Positions 9,610 through 17,654 of a stretch of DNA of 64,000 nt are shown piece by piece. The notes under the pieces were generated by a model. That model was given only the letters and a program-made list of their open reading frames with translations, had not been told where the DNA came from and did not search any database. How positions within the stretch are numbered: the stretch's first letter is position 1; each line of letters begins with the position of its first letter. Both the position numbers and the translations under genes were made by a program. The stretch spans positions 1 to 64,000 of the forward strand of contig NZ_MLCO01000013.1 in assembly GCF_001982615.1 (NCBI RefSeq), read 5' to 3'. Source of the stretch: Teichococcus deserti. Lineage in GTDB: Bacteria > Pseudomonadota > Alphaproteobacteria > Acetobacterales > Acetobacteraceae.

Positions 9610-10905
9610 ATGCCTGATCCCACCCTGCTGGCGCGGCTGCGCCAGGCCGTGGATGCGAATTTCGACGCCGAGATCGGCTTCCTGCAGGAGCTGGTGCGCT
9701 TCCCCAGCCTGCGCGGCCAGGAGGCCCCCCTGCAGGACTGGATGGCGCGCCAGATGGCCCAGCGCGGCTATTCGGTGGACCGCTTCACCATGGCCGAGTC
9801 GCCGCTGGCCGACCATGCCAAGGCCAGCCCGATGGTCGATGTCGACCCCGCCGGCTCGGTTCAGGTGGTCGCCACCCACCGCGCCAAGGACCCGACCGGC
9901 CGCAGCCTGATCCTGCAGGGCCATATCGACGTGGTGCCGGAAGGCCCGCACGAGATGTGGACCTACCCGCCCTATTCCGCGACCATCCGCGACGGCTGGA
10001 TGTATGGTCGCGGCGCGCATGACATGAAGTCGGGCGTCGCCTGCATGGTCTGGGCGCTGGAGGCGCTGCGCAGCGCCGGGCTCGAGCCCGCCGCCGACGT
10101 CCATGTCCAGACGGTGACCGAGGAGGAGAGCACTGGCAACGGCGCGCTCTCGACGCTGGCCCGTGGTTACCGCGCCGAGGCCTGCCTGATCCCCGAGCCC
10201 ACCGGCCATACCCTGACCCGCGCCCATACCGGCGCCGTCTGGTTCCGCATCCGGGTGCGCGGCGTGCCGGTCCATGTCATGCATGCCCAGACCGGCAGCA
10301 ACGCCATCCTCTCGGCGCTGCACCTGATCCAGGCGCTGCAGGTCCATACCAAGGCGCTGAACCAGGCCGCCAAGGACCATCCGGTCTTCGGCGTCATCCC
10401 GGACCCGATCAAGTTCAACCCGGGCATCATCCGCGGCGGCGACTGGGCCAGCTCCACCCCCGCCTGGTGCGACGTGGATTGCCGCATCGGCCTGCTGCCC
10501 GGCACGGAGGTCTCGGAGGCCATGGCCGGCGTCGAGCGCTGCATCGCCGAGGCCCGCGCCGGCGACGCCTTCCTGGCCAACAACCAGCCGGAGATCACCT
10601 GGCACGGCTTCAAGGCCGATGGCTTCGTCCTGCCTGAAGGCAGCGACGCTGAGAAGGTTCTTGCCAGCGTTCACGGCCAGGTCTTCGACGAGGAAATGCC
10701 GGAGCGCCGCAGCACGGCGGTGAACGACACCCGCTTCTACGGCCTGTATTACGACATGCCGGCGCTCTGCTACGGCCCCTCGGGCGAGGGCGCGCATGCC
10801 TTCGACGAGCGCACCAACCTGGAGAGCATCCGCCAGACCACCCTGGCGATCGCCGCCTTCGTCGCCGACTGGTGCGGCGTGCGCGAGATCCAGAAGAAGG
10901 CCTGA
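9610..10905 (+). CDS. M20 family metallopeptidase (ArgE/DapE-type deacylase)
   Basis: A 431-residue di-zinc amidohydrolase. Metal-site motifs are LQGHIDVVPEG, GRGAHDMKSG, the catalytic Glu pair in VTEEESTGNGA, and IPEPTG. The dimerisation domain spans about residues 200-320, and a late His ligand lies in GEGAHAFDE. It resembles deacylases annotated as acetylornithine deacetylase or succinyl-DAP desuccinylase, but a genuine dapE lies elsewhere in this window at 36000, so a peptide or N-acyl-amino-acid substrate is more likely. It sits between two cysteine desulfurase genes, 196 bases after the first, and looks inserted into the sulfur cluster. Confidence 0.85.
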   Translation: MPDPTLLARLRQAVDANFDAEIGFLQELVRFPSLRGQEAPLQDWMARQMAQRGYSVDRFTMAESPLADHAKASPMVDVDPAGSVQVVATHRAKDPTGRSLILQGHIDVVPEGPHEMWTYPPYSATIRDGWMYGRGAHDMKSGVACMVWALEALRSAGLEPAADVHVQTVTEEESTGNGALSTLARGYRAEACLIPEPTGHTLTRAHTGAVWFRIRVRGVPVHVMHAQTGSNAILSALHLIQALQVHTKALNQAAKDHPVFGVIPDPIKFNPGIIRGGDWASSTPAWCDVDCRIGLLPGTEVSEAMAGVERCIAEARAGDAFLANNQPEITWHGFKADGFVLPEGSDAEKVLASVHGQVFDEEMPERRSTAVNDTRFYGLYYDMPALCYGPSGEGAHAFDERTNLESIRQTTLAIAAFVADWCGVREIQKKA

Positions 10906-11011
10906 CCTCGGCGGGGATGCGCCGGGCCGGGAAACCGCCCGGCGCTTGCTGCCTTGCTGCCCCGAGGCCTCCGCACTTCCCCAGCCGCGGCCCGCGGCCC
11001 ATATTCACGCC

Positions 11012-12199
11012 ATGGCCGCCGCAAACCGCCCTGTCTACCTGGATAACCACGCCACCACGCCGTTGGATCCGCGCGTGCTGGCGGCCATGCGACCCTGGTG
11101 GGAAGAGAACTTCGCCAATCCGCACAGCGTCGAGCATGCGCTGGGCCGCGCCGCCGAGGAGGCGGTCGAGGAAGCCCGCCGCCATGTCGCCGCCCTGATC
11201 GGCGCCGATCCGCGCGAGATCGTCTTCACCTCCGGCGCGACGGAGTCGAACAACCTGGCCATCAAGGGCGCGGCGCGCTTCGCCTGCGACCATGGCGACC
11301 CACGCCGCCGGCTGATTGCCCCGGTCACCGAGCATAAATGCGTCCTGGAAAGCCTGCGCGACCTCGAGGCCGAGGGCTTCGAGCCTGTCCTGCTGCCGGT
11401 CGGCCCCGATGGGCTGCTGGCGCCGGAGATGCTGCGCGCGGCGCTGGAAGTGCCGACCCTGCTGGTCTCGGTCATGGCGGTGAACAACGAGATCGGCGTC
11501 GCCCAGGACCTGGCCGGGCTCGCCGCCATCGCCAAGGAGGCCGGCGCCCTGTTCCATTGCGACGCGGCACAGGGGGCAGGGCGGGTGCCGCTCGATGTCC
11601 AGGCGCTGCCGATCGATTTGCTGTCGCTCTCCGGCCATAAGATCTACGGCCCCAAGGGCATCGGCGCGCTCTATCTCCGCCGCCGTCCCCGGGTGCGGAT
11701 CGCTCCCTTGTTCTCCGGCGGCGGGCAGGAGCGGGGGCTGCGCTCCGGCACCCTGCCGGCGCCGCTGCTGGTCGGCCTGGGAGAAGCTGCGCGCCTGGCC
11801 GCCGCCGAGGCGGCGACCGACGAGGCCCGCATCGCCGGCCTGCGCGACCGCCTGCTGGCGCGGCTACAGAAAGAAGTCCCGGAGATGAAGGTCAATGCCG
11901 CCGCCGCGCCGCGCGTCGCCGGCAACCTGAATCTGACATTTCCCGGCGGTGTTTCGGCCCAGGCCATGCTCGCGGCCATGCCCGAGCTTTGCGTCTCCAC
12001 CGGCTCGGCCTGCTCCTCGGCCGAGATCGAGCCTTCCTATGTGCTGCGGGCCATCGGGCTGGATGCGGCGGCGGCTGGGGCGACCTTGCGGATTGGCATT
12101 GGGCGCTTTACTTCGCCGGGCGATGTGGATAACGCGGCCTCCCTGCTGGCGCGCGCCTGGACCCACGCGCTTTCCATAACCCGAGATGCGGCGGAGTAG
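11012..12199 (+). CDS. iscS: Cysteine desulfurase IscS-like (second copy)
   Basis: A 395-residue PLP-dependent desulfurase, the closer match to IscS. Motifs are YLDNHATTPLDPRVL at the start, FTSGATESNNLAIKG, NNEIGVAQDL, the PLP lysine in LSGHKIYGPKGIGALY, and the persulfide loop STGSACSSAEIEPS. The ATG at 11012 is chosen because the family begins there; the frame stays open upstream into the M20 gene. The ferredoxin gene follows after nine bases and mnmA, a known IscS sulfur acceptor, lies downstream. No Shine-Dalgarno sequence is obvious, so translation may depend on upstream coupling. Confidence 0.92.
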   Translation: MAAANRPVYLDNHATTPLDPRVLAAMRPWWEENFANPHSVEHALGRAAEEAVEEARRHVAALIGADPREIVFTSGATESNNLAIKGAARFACDHGDPRRRLIAPVTEHKCVLESLRDLEAEGFEPVLLPVGPDGLLAPEMLRAALEVPTLLVSVMAVNNEIGVAQDLAGLAAIAKEAGALFHCDAAQGAGRVPLDVQALPIDLLSLSGHKIYGPKGIGALYLRRRPRVRIAPLFSGGGQERGLRSGTLPAPLLVGLGEAARLAAAEAATDEARIAGLRDRLLARLQKEVPEMKVNAAAAPRVAGNLNLTFPGGVSAQAMLAAMPELCVSTGSACSSAEIEPSYVLRAIGLDAAAAGATLRIGIGRFTSPGDVDNAASLLARAWTHALSITRDAAE

Positions 12200-12208
12200 A
12201 CGACGGCG

Positions 12209-12532
12209 ATGCCGAAGATGACCTTCATCGAGCGCGACGGATCGCGCCGCGAAGTCGAGGCCCCGCTCGGCCTCTCCGTGCTCGAGATCGCGCACAAGCA
12301 TGACGTCGACATCGAGGGCGCCTGCGAGGGCAGCCTGGCCTGCTCGACCTGCCATGTCATCGTCGACGCCGAGTGGTTCGAGAAGCTGAAGGACCCGTCC
12401 GAGGATGAGGAGGACATGCTTGATCTCGCCTTCGACCTGCAGGAGACCTCGCGCCTCGGCTGCCAGCTCATCATGACCGAGGAGCTCGACGGCCTGGTCG
12501 TCAAGCTGCCCGCCGGCACCCGCGCGGCCTGA
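12209..12532 (+). CDS. fdx: [2Fe-2S] ferredoxin, adrenodoxin/ISC type
   Basis: A 107-residue ferredoxin of the vertebrate/ISC type that donates electrons in Fe-S cluster assembly. Ligands are C39, C45 and C48 in [13 protein letters not shown] and C85 in SRLGCQL. The acidic patch [11 protein letters not shown] follows the cluster loop as in Isc ferredoxins. It starts nine bases after the iscS-like stop and ends two bases before tenA, so these are one transcription unit. Length and spacing are exactly those of the family. Confidence 0.94.
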   Translation: MPKMTFIERDGSRREVEAPLGLSVLEIAHKHDVDIEGACEGSLACSTCHVIVDAEWFEKLKDPSEDEEDMLDLAFDLQETSRLGCQLIMTEELDGLVVKLPAGTRAA

Positions 12533-12534
12533 CC

Positions 12535-13227
12535 ATGACCTTCGCCCCGCCCTACGGCGCCCCCGACGGGCTGCTGCACCGTCTGCGCGATGCCGCGGCG
12601 GGGCGCTGGGATGCCTATTGCTGGCACCCCTTCGTGCAGCAGCTGGCCGAGGGCAGCCTGCCGCTCCCCGCCTTCCGCCGCTACCTCACGCAGGACTGGC
12701 TGTTCCTGATCCAGTTCGCCCGCGCTAAGGCGCTGGCCGCCTTCAAGGCCGAGAGCCTGGAGGCGTTGCGCAGCAAGGCGAGCTCGCTGAACGCGCTGCT
12801 CTCCGAGATGCAGATGCATCTGAACTTCTGCGCGGAATGGGGCCTGTCCGAGGCCGACGTCCTGGCCGAGCTCGAGGCGCCGCAGACCGTCGCCTATACC
12901 CGGTGGGTGATCGACCGGGGCCTGGCCGGCGATATCCTGGACCTCGAGGTGGCGCTCGCCCCGTGCACCATCGGCTATGGCGAGATCGCACTCCGCATCG
13001 CCGCCCATCCCGGCCGCAAGCGGGTCGGCAACCCCTATGAGGCCTGGATCGAGACCTATGCCTCGCTTGGCTACCAGGCGCTGGCCAGCGGTGCCGCGAC
13101 GCGGTTGGACCGGCTGGGCGAGACGCATGGCGGCGCTGCCCGTTTCGCCTCGCTGTCTGCTACCTTCTCCGAGGCCGCCCGCCTGGAGGCGGATTTCTGG
13201 CAGATGGGGTTGGACGCGAAGTCATGA
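12535..13227 (+). CDS. tenA: TenA family protein (thiaminase II / aminopyrimidine aminohydrolase-like)
   Basis: A 230-residue all-helical TENA/THI-4 protein. In the family it hydrolyses aminopyrimidine breakdown products of thiamin so they can be salvaged. Seen are WHPFVQQLAEGSLP, FRRYLTQDWLFLIQFARA near the N-terminus, and the catalytic-cysteine segment LAPCTIGYGEIA at about residue 143. The C-terminal helix holds the expected acidic residue in FSEAARLEADFW. It lies between the ferredoxin and mnmA, overlapping mnmA by four bases. Its place in a sulfur operon fits thiamin biology loosely, but no other thiamin gene is nearby. Activity is inferred. Confidence 0.88.
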   Translation: MTFAPPYGAPDGLLHRLRDAAAGRWDAYCWHPFVQQLAEGSLPLPAFRRYLTQDWLFLIQFARAKALAAFKAESLEALRSKASSLNALLSEMQMHLNFCAEWGLSEADVLAELEAPQTVAYTRWVIDRGLAGDILDLEVALAPCTIGYGEIALRIAAHPGRKRVGNPYEAWIETYASLGYQALASGAATRLDRLGETHGGAARFASLSATFSEAARLEADFWQMGLDAKS

Positions 13228-14330
13228 GGATCCTGGTCGCCATGTCGGGCGGCGTCGACTCCTCGGTCGTGGCCGGGCTGCTGAAGGAGCAGGGGCACGA
13301 GGTCATCGGCGCCACGCTGCAGCTCTACGACCATGGCGCTGCCATCGAGAAAAAGGGCGCCTGCTGCGCCGGCCAGGACATCCATGACGCGCGCGACGTC
13401 GCCGAGCGCCTGGGCATCCCGCATTACGTCCTCGACCGCGAGCGCCGCTTCCGCGACGCGGTGATCGAGGATTTCGCCGAATCCTACGCCCGCGGCGAGA
13501 CGCCGATCCCCTGCGTCCGCTGCAACCAGACGGTCAAGTTTAAGGACCTGGTGCTGCTGGCGCGCGACCTCGGCTGCGACGCCATGGCGACCGGCCATTA
13601 CGTCCGCCGCGTCGACGGCACCGACGGGCCGGAGCTGCACCGCGCCGCCGATCCTGCGCGTGACCAGTCCTATTTCCTCTTCGCCACGACGCGCGAGCAG
13701 TTGGCCTTCAGCTATTTCCCGCTGGGCGGCTACGCCTCCAAGGCGGAGGTGCGGGCGGAAGCCGTGCGGCTCGGCTTGGCGGTGGCGGAGAAGCCGGACA
13801 GTCAGGATATCTGCTTCGTGCCGCAGGGCAGCTATGCCGAGCTCGTCTCCAAGCTGCGCCCTGAGGCCAGCGAGCCCGGCACCATCGAGCATGCCGATGG
13901 TCGCGTGCTCGGCACGCATCGCGGCATTGCGCGCTACACCGTCGGGCAGGGGCGCGGCCTCGGCCAAGCCTCCCGCGATGGCGAGGAGGCGCTCTATGTC
14001 ACTGCCCTCGACGCCACGCGCCGACGCGTGGTGGTGGCACCACGCGGGGCTTTGGCCTCGGTCGAAGTGCAGGTGGGCGAGGTGAATTGGCTGATCGCCC
14101 CCCCGATCGCGCCGGTGTCCTGCCAGGTGAAGCTGCGCGCGCGCGAAGTTCCGCAACCCTCCGTCGCTGTCTGGGACGCGGTTGCCGGCATCCTGCGCGT
14201 GCAGCTTGAGCAGCCGGCCATCGCGGCGCCCGGCCAGGGCTGCGTGCTTTACGACGGCGACCGCGTTTTGGGTGGCGGATTCATTCGTCGTGCCGCTCAG
14301 GCGGTTGACAGCGCAGGCCGGGCCGCCTAA
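13224..14330 (+). CDS. mnmA: tRNA-specific 2-thiouridylase MnmA
   Basis: A 368-residue ATP-pyrophosphatase that puts sulfur on U34 of tRNA-Lys, -Glu and -Gln, taking persulfide sulfur that originates from IscS. The PP-loop is AMSGGVDSSVV (residues 6-16). The two catalytic cysteines are in the CVRCNQTVKFKDL segment and in SQDICFVPQG. TGHYVRR and RDQSYFLF are also conserved. It overlaps tenA as ATGA. Its stop codon TAA is part of the likely -10 element of the downstream tRNA-Met promoter. The location in an IscR/IscS operon makes the sulfur supply route direct. Confidence 0.96.
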   Translation: MRILVAMSGGVDSSVVAGLLKEQGHEVIGATLQLYDHGAAIEKKGACCAGQDIHDARDVAERLGIPHYVLDRERRFRDAVIEDFAESYARGETPIPCVRCNQTVKFKDLVLLARDLGCDAMATGHYVRRVDGTDGPELHRAADPARDQSYFLFATTREQLAFSYFPLGGYASKAEVRAEAVRLGLAVAEKPDSQDICFVPQGSYAELVSKLRPEASEPGTIEHADGRVLGTHRGIARYTVGQGRGLGQASRDGEEALYVTALDATRRRVVVAPRGALASVEVQVGEVNWLIAPPIAPVSCQVKLRAREVPQPSVAVWDAVAGILRVQLEQPAIAAPGQGCVLYDGDRVLGGGFIRRAAQAVDSAGRAA

Positions 14331-14333
14331 ACG
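14305..14333 (+). promoter_or_regulatory. Putative sigma-70 promoter for tRNA-Met
   Basis: A perfect TTGACA at 14305-14310, a 17-base spacer and TAAACG at 14328-14333. The -10 contains the mnmA stop codon. Initiation would fall near 14340, about 30 bases before the tRNA. Confidence 0.6.
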
Positions 14334-14369
14334 GCGCCACCCGGTTGGAACGCCCGATCGGAAGCTTCT

Positions 14370-14446
14370 GGCGGTGTAGCTCAGCTGGTTAGAGCACGGC
14401 ACTCATAATGCCGGGGTCGGCGGTTCAAGTCCGCCCGCCGCTACCA
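14370..14446 (+). tRNA. tRNA-Met (CAT), elongator
   Basis: A 77-base cloverleaf with acceptor arms GGCGGTG and CGCCGCT, TAGCTCAG D-arm, anticodon loop CTCATAA with anticodon CAT, variable GGGTC, and T-arm GGCGG-TTCAAGT-CCGCC, then A73 and encoded CCA. The anticodon stem lacks the three G-C pairs of initiator tRNA and position 1 is paired, so it is not fMet. It resembles E. coli elongator Met more than tRNA-Ile2, though the CAT anticodon alone does not exclude Ile2. Confidence 0.93.
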
Positions 14447-14493
14447 AACGACAAAGGCTGCGTTCCCTGACGGGATCGCAGCCTTTGTCGTTT
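14447..14493 (+). terminator. Rho-independent terminator of tRNA-Met
   Basis: Perfect 15-base arms ACGACAAAGGCTGCG (14448-14462) and CGCAGCCTTTGTCGT (14477-14491), followed by TT. The hairpin begins directly after the tRNA CCA. Confidence 0.88.
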
Positions 14494-14511
14494 CAGGACT
14501 TTTTCCCGCCG

Positions 14512-14853
14512 TCAACGGCGGCGGTAGCGCAGCACGCTGGCGCGCGCCGCCAGATGCGGCAAGAGCGTGCCATGCCGGTGGCGATAGGCCTCGGCATAGG
14601 CAGCGCGTTCCAGCGCCTCGCATTCGTCGAGATAGCGCAGCAGGCTGCGCAATGCCCGGTCGGAGCTGGCATGTTTGCGGCGGAAGCGGCGCCACAGCGT
14701 CAGCGCGTTCACCGCCCAAGCATCGTAAGCATGTTCCTGCAGACGCTGGCGGATCGTTGGCGGCAAGGCTTCGAAGGCCGCCCAGTCGTCACCGGACAGG
14801 CGGGTCCAGATCTGCGGGCGTTCGGTGACATCGTTGGTCAAAGCGGGGTGCAT
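14512..14853 (-). CDS. Hypothetical protein, possibly DUF6525-like
   Basis: A 113-residue soluble, Arg-rich protein. The centre reads DWAAFEALPPTIRQRLQEHA, followed by YDAWAVNALTLWRRFRRKH and a long helical tail. The phrase 'LPP.IR..L...A.D.W' recalls small alphaproteobacterial proteins annotated DUF6525, but I am unsure of this link. The start at 14853 was chosen because the sequence upstream (14855-14880) is AT-rich and promoter-like, while the longer frame runs into radC on the other strand. No function can be assigned. It converges with the tRNA-Met unit and is divergent from radC. Confidence 0.6.
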   Translation of the reverse strand: MHPALTNDVTERPQIWTRLSGDDWAAFEALPPTIRQRLQEHAYDAWAVNALTLWRRFRRKHASSDRALRSLLRYLDECEALERAAYAEAYRHRHGTLLPHLAARASVLRYRRR

Positions 14854-15013
14854 GGCAGAAACATTATAACATTCTATCTTCTCTGGCCAGTGACGATGGC
14901 TTCTGAACTCACGCCTCCGTGATTTCGGTCTTGAGAAACCAGAAAGTTGAATGATAGGAATCGGTGCGTAAGAGGCCCCGGGGGGGGCGGGGCGATGCAA
15001 GAGGGCGAAAGCC

Positions 15014-15934
15014 ATGTGGTTGCAGCGCTTCTTCGGCTCCCGGCCGTCGGCCGCGGCTGGCCTTCCGATGGGACACGCGGCGAACCGGCGTCTTGACCGG
15101 GGCGTCCGTCCCGGCTTTGCCGAGGAGCTGCGGGTCTTCGACCCCGTGCGGCTCGACCCGATGCGGCCGCCCGCTGAGCTCGCCTCGGCCCGCGGCAGCC
15201 TGCCACGCGGCTTCGTCGCCGGCGAGCCCCGGATGCGTGGCGCCGGGCCGATGCCCTTCCCGACCACCGGGCCGCAGGGCCATCGCGGCCGCATGCGCAG
15301 CCGCCTGCTGGAGCGCGGCCCCGGCGGCCTGGCGGATTATGAGGTGCTGGAAATGCTGCTCTTCCTCGCCTTCAAGCAGGGCGACACCAAGCCTCTCGCC
15401 AAGTCGCTGATCAACCGCTACGGCAGCTTCGCCCGTGTGATGACCGCGCCGCAGCAGGAGCTGCTCGACACCCCGGGCCTGGGGGAGCACAGCGTCACCG
15501 CCATCAAGCTGGTGCAGGACGCCGCGATCCGCCTGAGCCGTGCCGAGCTGGCCGAGCAGCCGGTGCTGAACAATTGGGACCGGCTGATGGACTACCTGAC
15601 CGCCGCCCTGTCGCGCGAGACGGTGGAGCAGTTCCGCGTCCTGTTCCTCGACAGCCGCAACCGCCTGCTGGCCGACGAGGCGCAGGCGCGCGGCACGGTC
15701 AACCACACCCCCGTCTATCCGCGTGAGGTGATCAAGCGCGCGCTGGAATTGCATGCGACGGCGCTGATCTTGGTGCACAACCACCCGAGCGGCGACCCGG
15801 CTCCCAGCCGCGCCGACATCGCCATGACCGCTGAAATCCGCAGCGCCGGCGAGCTGTTGGCCGTGGTCGTGCACGACCACATCATCGTTGGCAATGGCCG
15901 CCAGTTGTCCTTTCGCCGCGAGGGACTGCTGTGA
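15014..15934 (+). CDS. radC: RadC-family JAB-domain protein
   Basis: A 306-residue member of the RadC family. The C-terminal half holds the JAMM metalloprotease-like motif in LVHNHPSGDPAPSRAD, plus RGTVNHTPVYPREVIKRAL. A helix-hairpin-helix stretch lies around residues 140-170 (LLDTPGLGEHSV). RadC was once linked to repair, but its biochemical role is unsettled. Compared with the usual 220-230 residues, this protein has an N-terminal extension of about 80 residues rich in Arg, Pro and Gly and without a recognisable fold. The ATG at 15014 may therefore be too early; an internal start near the MRGAGPMPF segment would give a standard length. Confidence 0.88.
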   Translation: MWLQRFFGSRPSAAAGLPMGHAANRRLDRGVRPGFAEELRVFDPVRLDPMRPPAELASARGSLPRGFVAGEPRMRGAGPMPFPTTGPQGHRGRMRSRLLERGPGGLADYEVLEMLLFLAFKQGDTKPLAKSLINRYGSFARVMTAPQQELLDTPGLGEHSVTAIKLVQDAAIRLSRAELAEQPVLNNWDRLMDYLTAALSRETVEQFRVLFLDSRNRLLADEAQARGTVNHTPVYPREVIKRALELHATALILVHNHPSGDPAPSRADIAMTAEIRSAGELLAVVVHDHIIVGNGRQLSFRREGLL

Positions 15935-16028
15935 CCTGGCGGTTCGGCGATCGCCCTGCGCTACCCGCCCGTTGCATTCGGGCGGCCGCGGGTGTTCTTC
16001 CGCTCCAGTCCTTGGGGGAGACATCCGC

Positions 16029-17654
16029 ATGCCCGGCTTCCGCGCCACCCTTGCCTGCCTGGCCTTGGTGCCGGCGCTGGCCTTGCCCGCAGCGGGCTCC
16101 GCCGTCGCGCAGACGCTGCGCATCGGGCTGTCGGCGGAGACCACCTCGGCCGATCCGCACAACTATGCGCTGACGCCGAACAACACGCTGCGCCAGCATG
16201 TCTTCGAGGCGCTGACCGACATCGACGCCGATTTCGAGGTGCAGCCGTCGCTCGCCGTCAGCTGGCGGCGTGAAGACGACATGAGCTGGGTCTTCAAGCT
16301 GCGGCCCGGCGTGCGCTTCCACAACGGCCAGGCGCTGACCGCCCGCGACGTGGTCTTCAGCTACTGCCGCATCCTCAACAACGAGGCGGAGGTGGTGCAG
16401 TCCTATTCCCGCCTGGTGCGGCGCCTCGCCAAGGTCGAGGCGGTCGACGAGCTGACGGTGCGGATCGTCACCCGCGAGGCCGAGCCCCTGCTGCTGAACG
16501 ACCTGAGCAGCCTGCCGCTGCTGCCGCACAGCCTGATCGGCGAGGCGAAGCTGGATTTCGCCGCCGGTGAGAAATGCGGCTATGCCGGCGCCTGGCCGAC
16601 GGCTGCGCAGTTCAATGACACCAGCGCCGCCATCGGCACTGGCCCCTATCGTCTGCGCGCCTATAGCCGCAGCGCGGCGACGGAGCTGGAGCGCTTCGAT
16701 CGCTATTGGGGTCCGAAGCCGCATTGGCAGCAGGTGCGCCTGACCCCGGTGACCGCCGCCGGGCCGCGCCTGGCCGGGCTGCTGGCCGGCGACCAGGACC
16801 TGATCGAAAGCCCGGCCACCGGCGACCTGCCGCGACTGCGCGGCAATTCCTCTTTCACGGTCTCGGCCAAGCCGACCACCCGGCTGATCTTCCTGCAGCT
16901 GGACACCGCCCGCGCGCCCAGCCCCTTCGTCACCGCGCCCGACGGCAAGAACCCGCTGCAGGACGCCCGCGTCCGCCAGGCGCTGTCGCTCGCCATCGAC
17001 CGCAAGGCGGTGCAGGAGCGGGTGATGGACGGCATCGCCACGCCCGCCACGCAGTTCCTGCCCGACGGCATGGTCGGCACCATCCCCAGCCTGCCGGTGC
17101 TGCCCTATGACCCGGCCCGCGCCCGCACCCTGCTGCGCGAGGCCGGCTATCCGGACGGCTTCAGCCTGACCTTCCATGCCACCAACAACCGCTACATCAA
17201 CGACGCCCGCCTGGCGCAGGTGCTGGCGCAGTTCTGGCAGCGCATCGGCGTCAAGGTCGAGCTGGACGCCATGCCGAGCTCGGTCTTCTTCGGCCGCCGC
17301 GGCAAGCGCGAATTCAGCGTCGCCATGGGCGGCTGGTCGGCCGATGCGGCGGAGACGCTGATGTTCTTCCGCAGCTGGCTGATGTCGACCGACCGCGCCC
17401 GCGGTCTCGGCACCAGCAATTACGGCGGCTGGTCGGAGGCCCGCTTCGACACCCTGTCGAACCAGGCCATGGCGACCATGGACCAGCCGGCCCGCGCAGC
17501 GCTGCTGCGCCAGGCGAGCGAGGTGGCCCTCGAGCAGATGCCGGTCATCCCGGTGCATTTCGAGAACGCCGTCTGGGCCTTCCGCAAGGGGCTGCGCTTC
17601 GCCGGCCGAGTCGACCAGACCACGAACGCGGCCGAGGTGATGCCCGCCGAATGA
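16029..17654 (+). CDS. ABC transporter substrate-binding protein, peptide/nickel family 5
   Basis: A 541-residue periplasmic solute-binding protein of the DppA/OppA type. The signal peptide is about residues 1-28, ending ...AGSAVAQ. Then come LRIGLSAETTSADPHNY, WVFKLRPGVRFHNGQALTARD and RVRQALSLAIDRKAV, which are standard for SBP_bac_5. The start at 16029 follows a GGGGGAG ribosome site; the longer open frame overlaps radC. No permease or ATPase gene is adjacent, so the partner transporter must be encoded elsewhere. It overlaps the following hydrolase by four bases, suggesting the hydrolase acts on the same or a related substrate. Confidence 0.9.
   Translation: MPGFRATLACLALVPALALPAAGSAVAQTLRIGLSAETTSADPHNYALTPNNTLRQHVFEALTDIDADFEVQPSLAVSWRREDDMSWVFKLRPGVRFHNGQALTARDVVFSYCRILNNEAEVVQSYSRLVRRLAKVEAVDELTVRIVTREAEPLLLNDLSSLPLLPHSLIGEAKLDFAAGEKCGYAGAWPTAAQFNDTSAAIGTGPYRLRAYSRSAATELERFDRYWGPKPHWQQVRLTPVTAAGPRLAGLLAGDQDLIESPATGDLPRLRGNSSFTVSAKPTTRLIFLQLDTARAPSPFVTAPDGKNPLQDARVRQALSLAIDRKAVQERVMDGIATPATQFLPDGMVGTIPSLPVLPYDPARARTLLREAGYPDGFSLTFHATNNRYINDARLAQVLAQFWQRIGVKVELDAMPSSVFFGRRGKREFSVAMGGWSADAAETLMFFRSWLMSTDRARGLGTSNYGGWSEARFDTLSNQAMATMDQPARAALLRQASEVALEQMPVIPVHFENAVWAFRKGLRFAGRVDQTTNAAEVMPAE

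Noticed and set aside
9610-10905. M20 protein as a second dapE or as argE
   Set aside because: The true dapE is coupled to dapD at 36000, and nothing next to this copy belongs to arginine or lysine synthesis; only the family level is supported.
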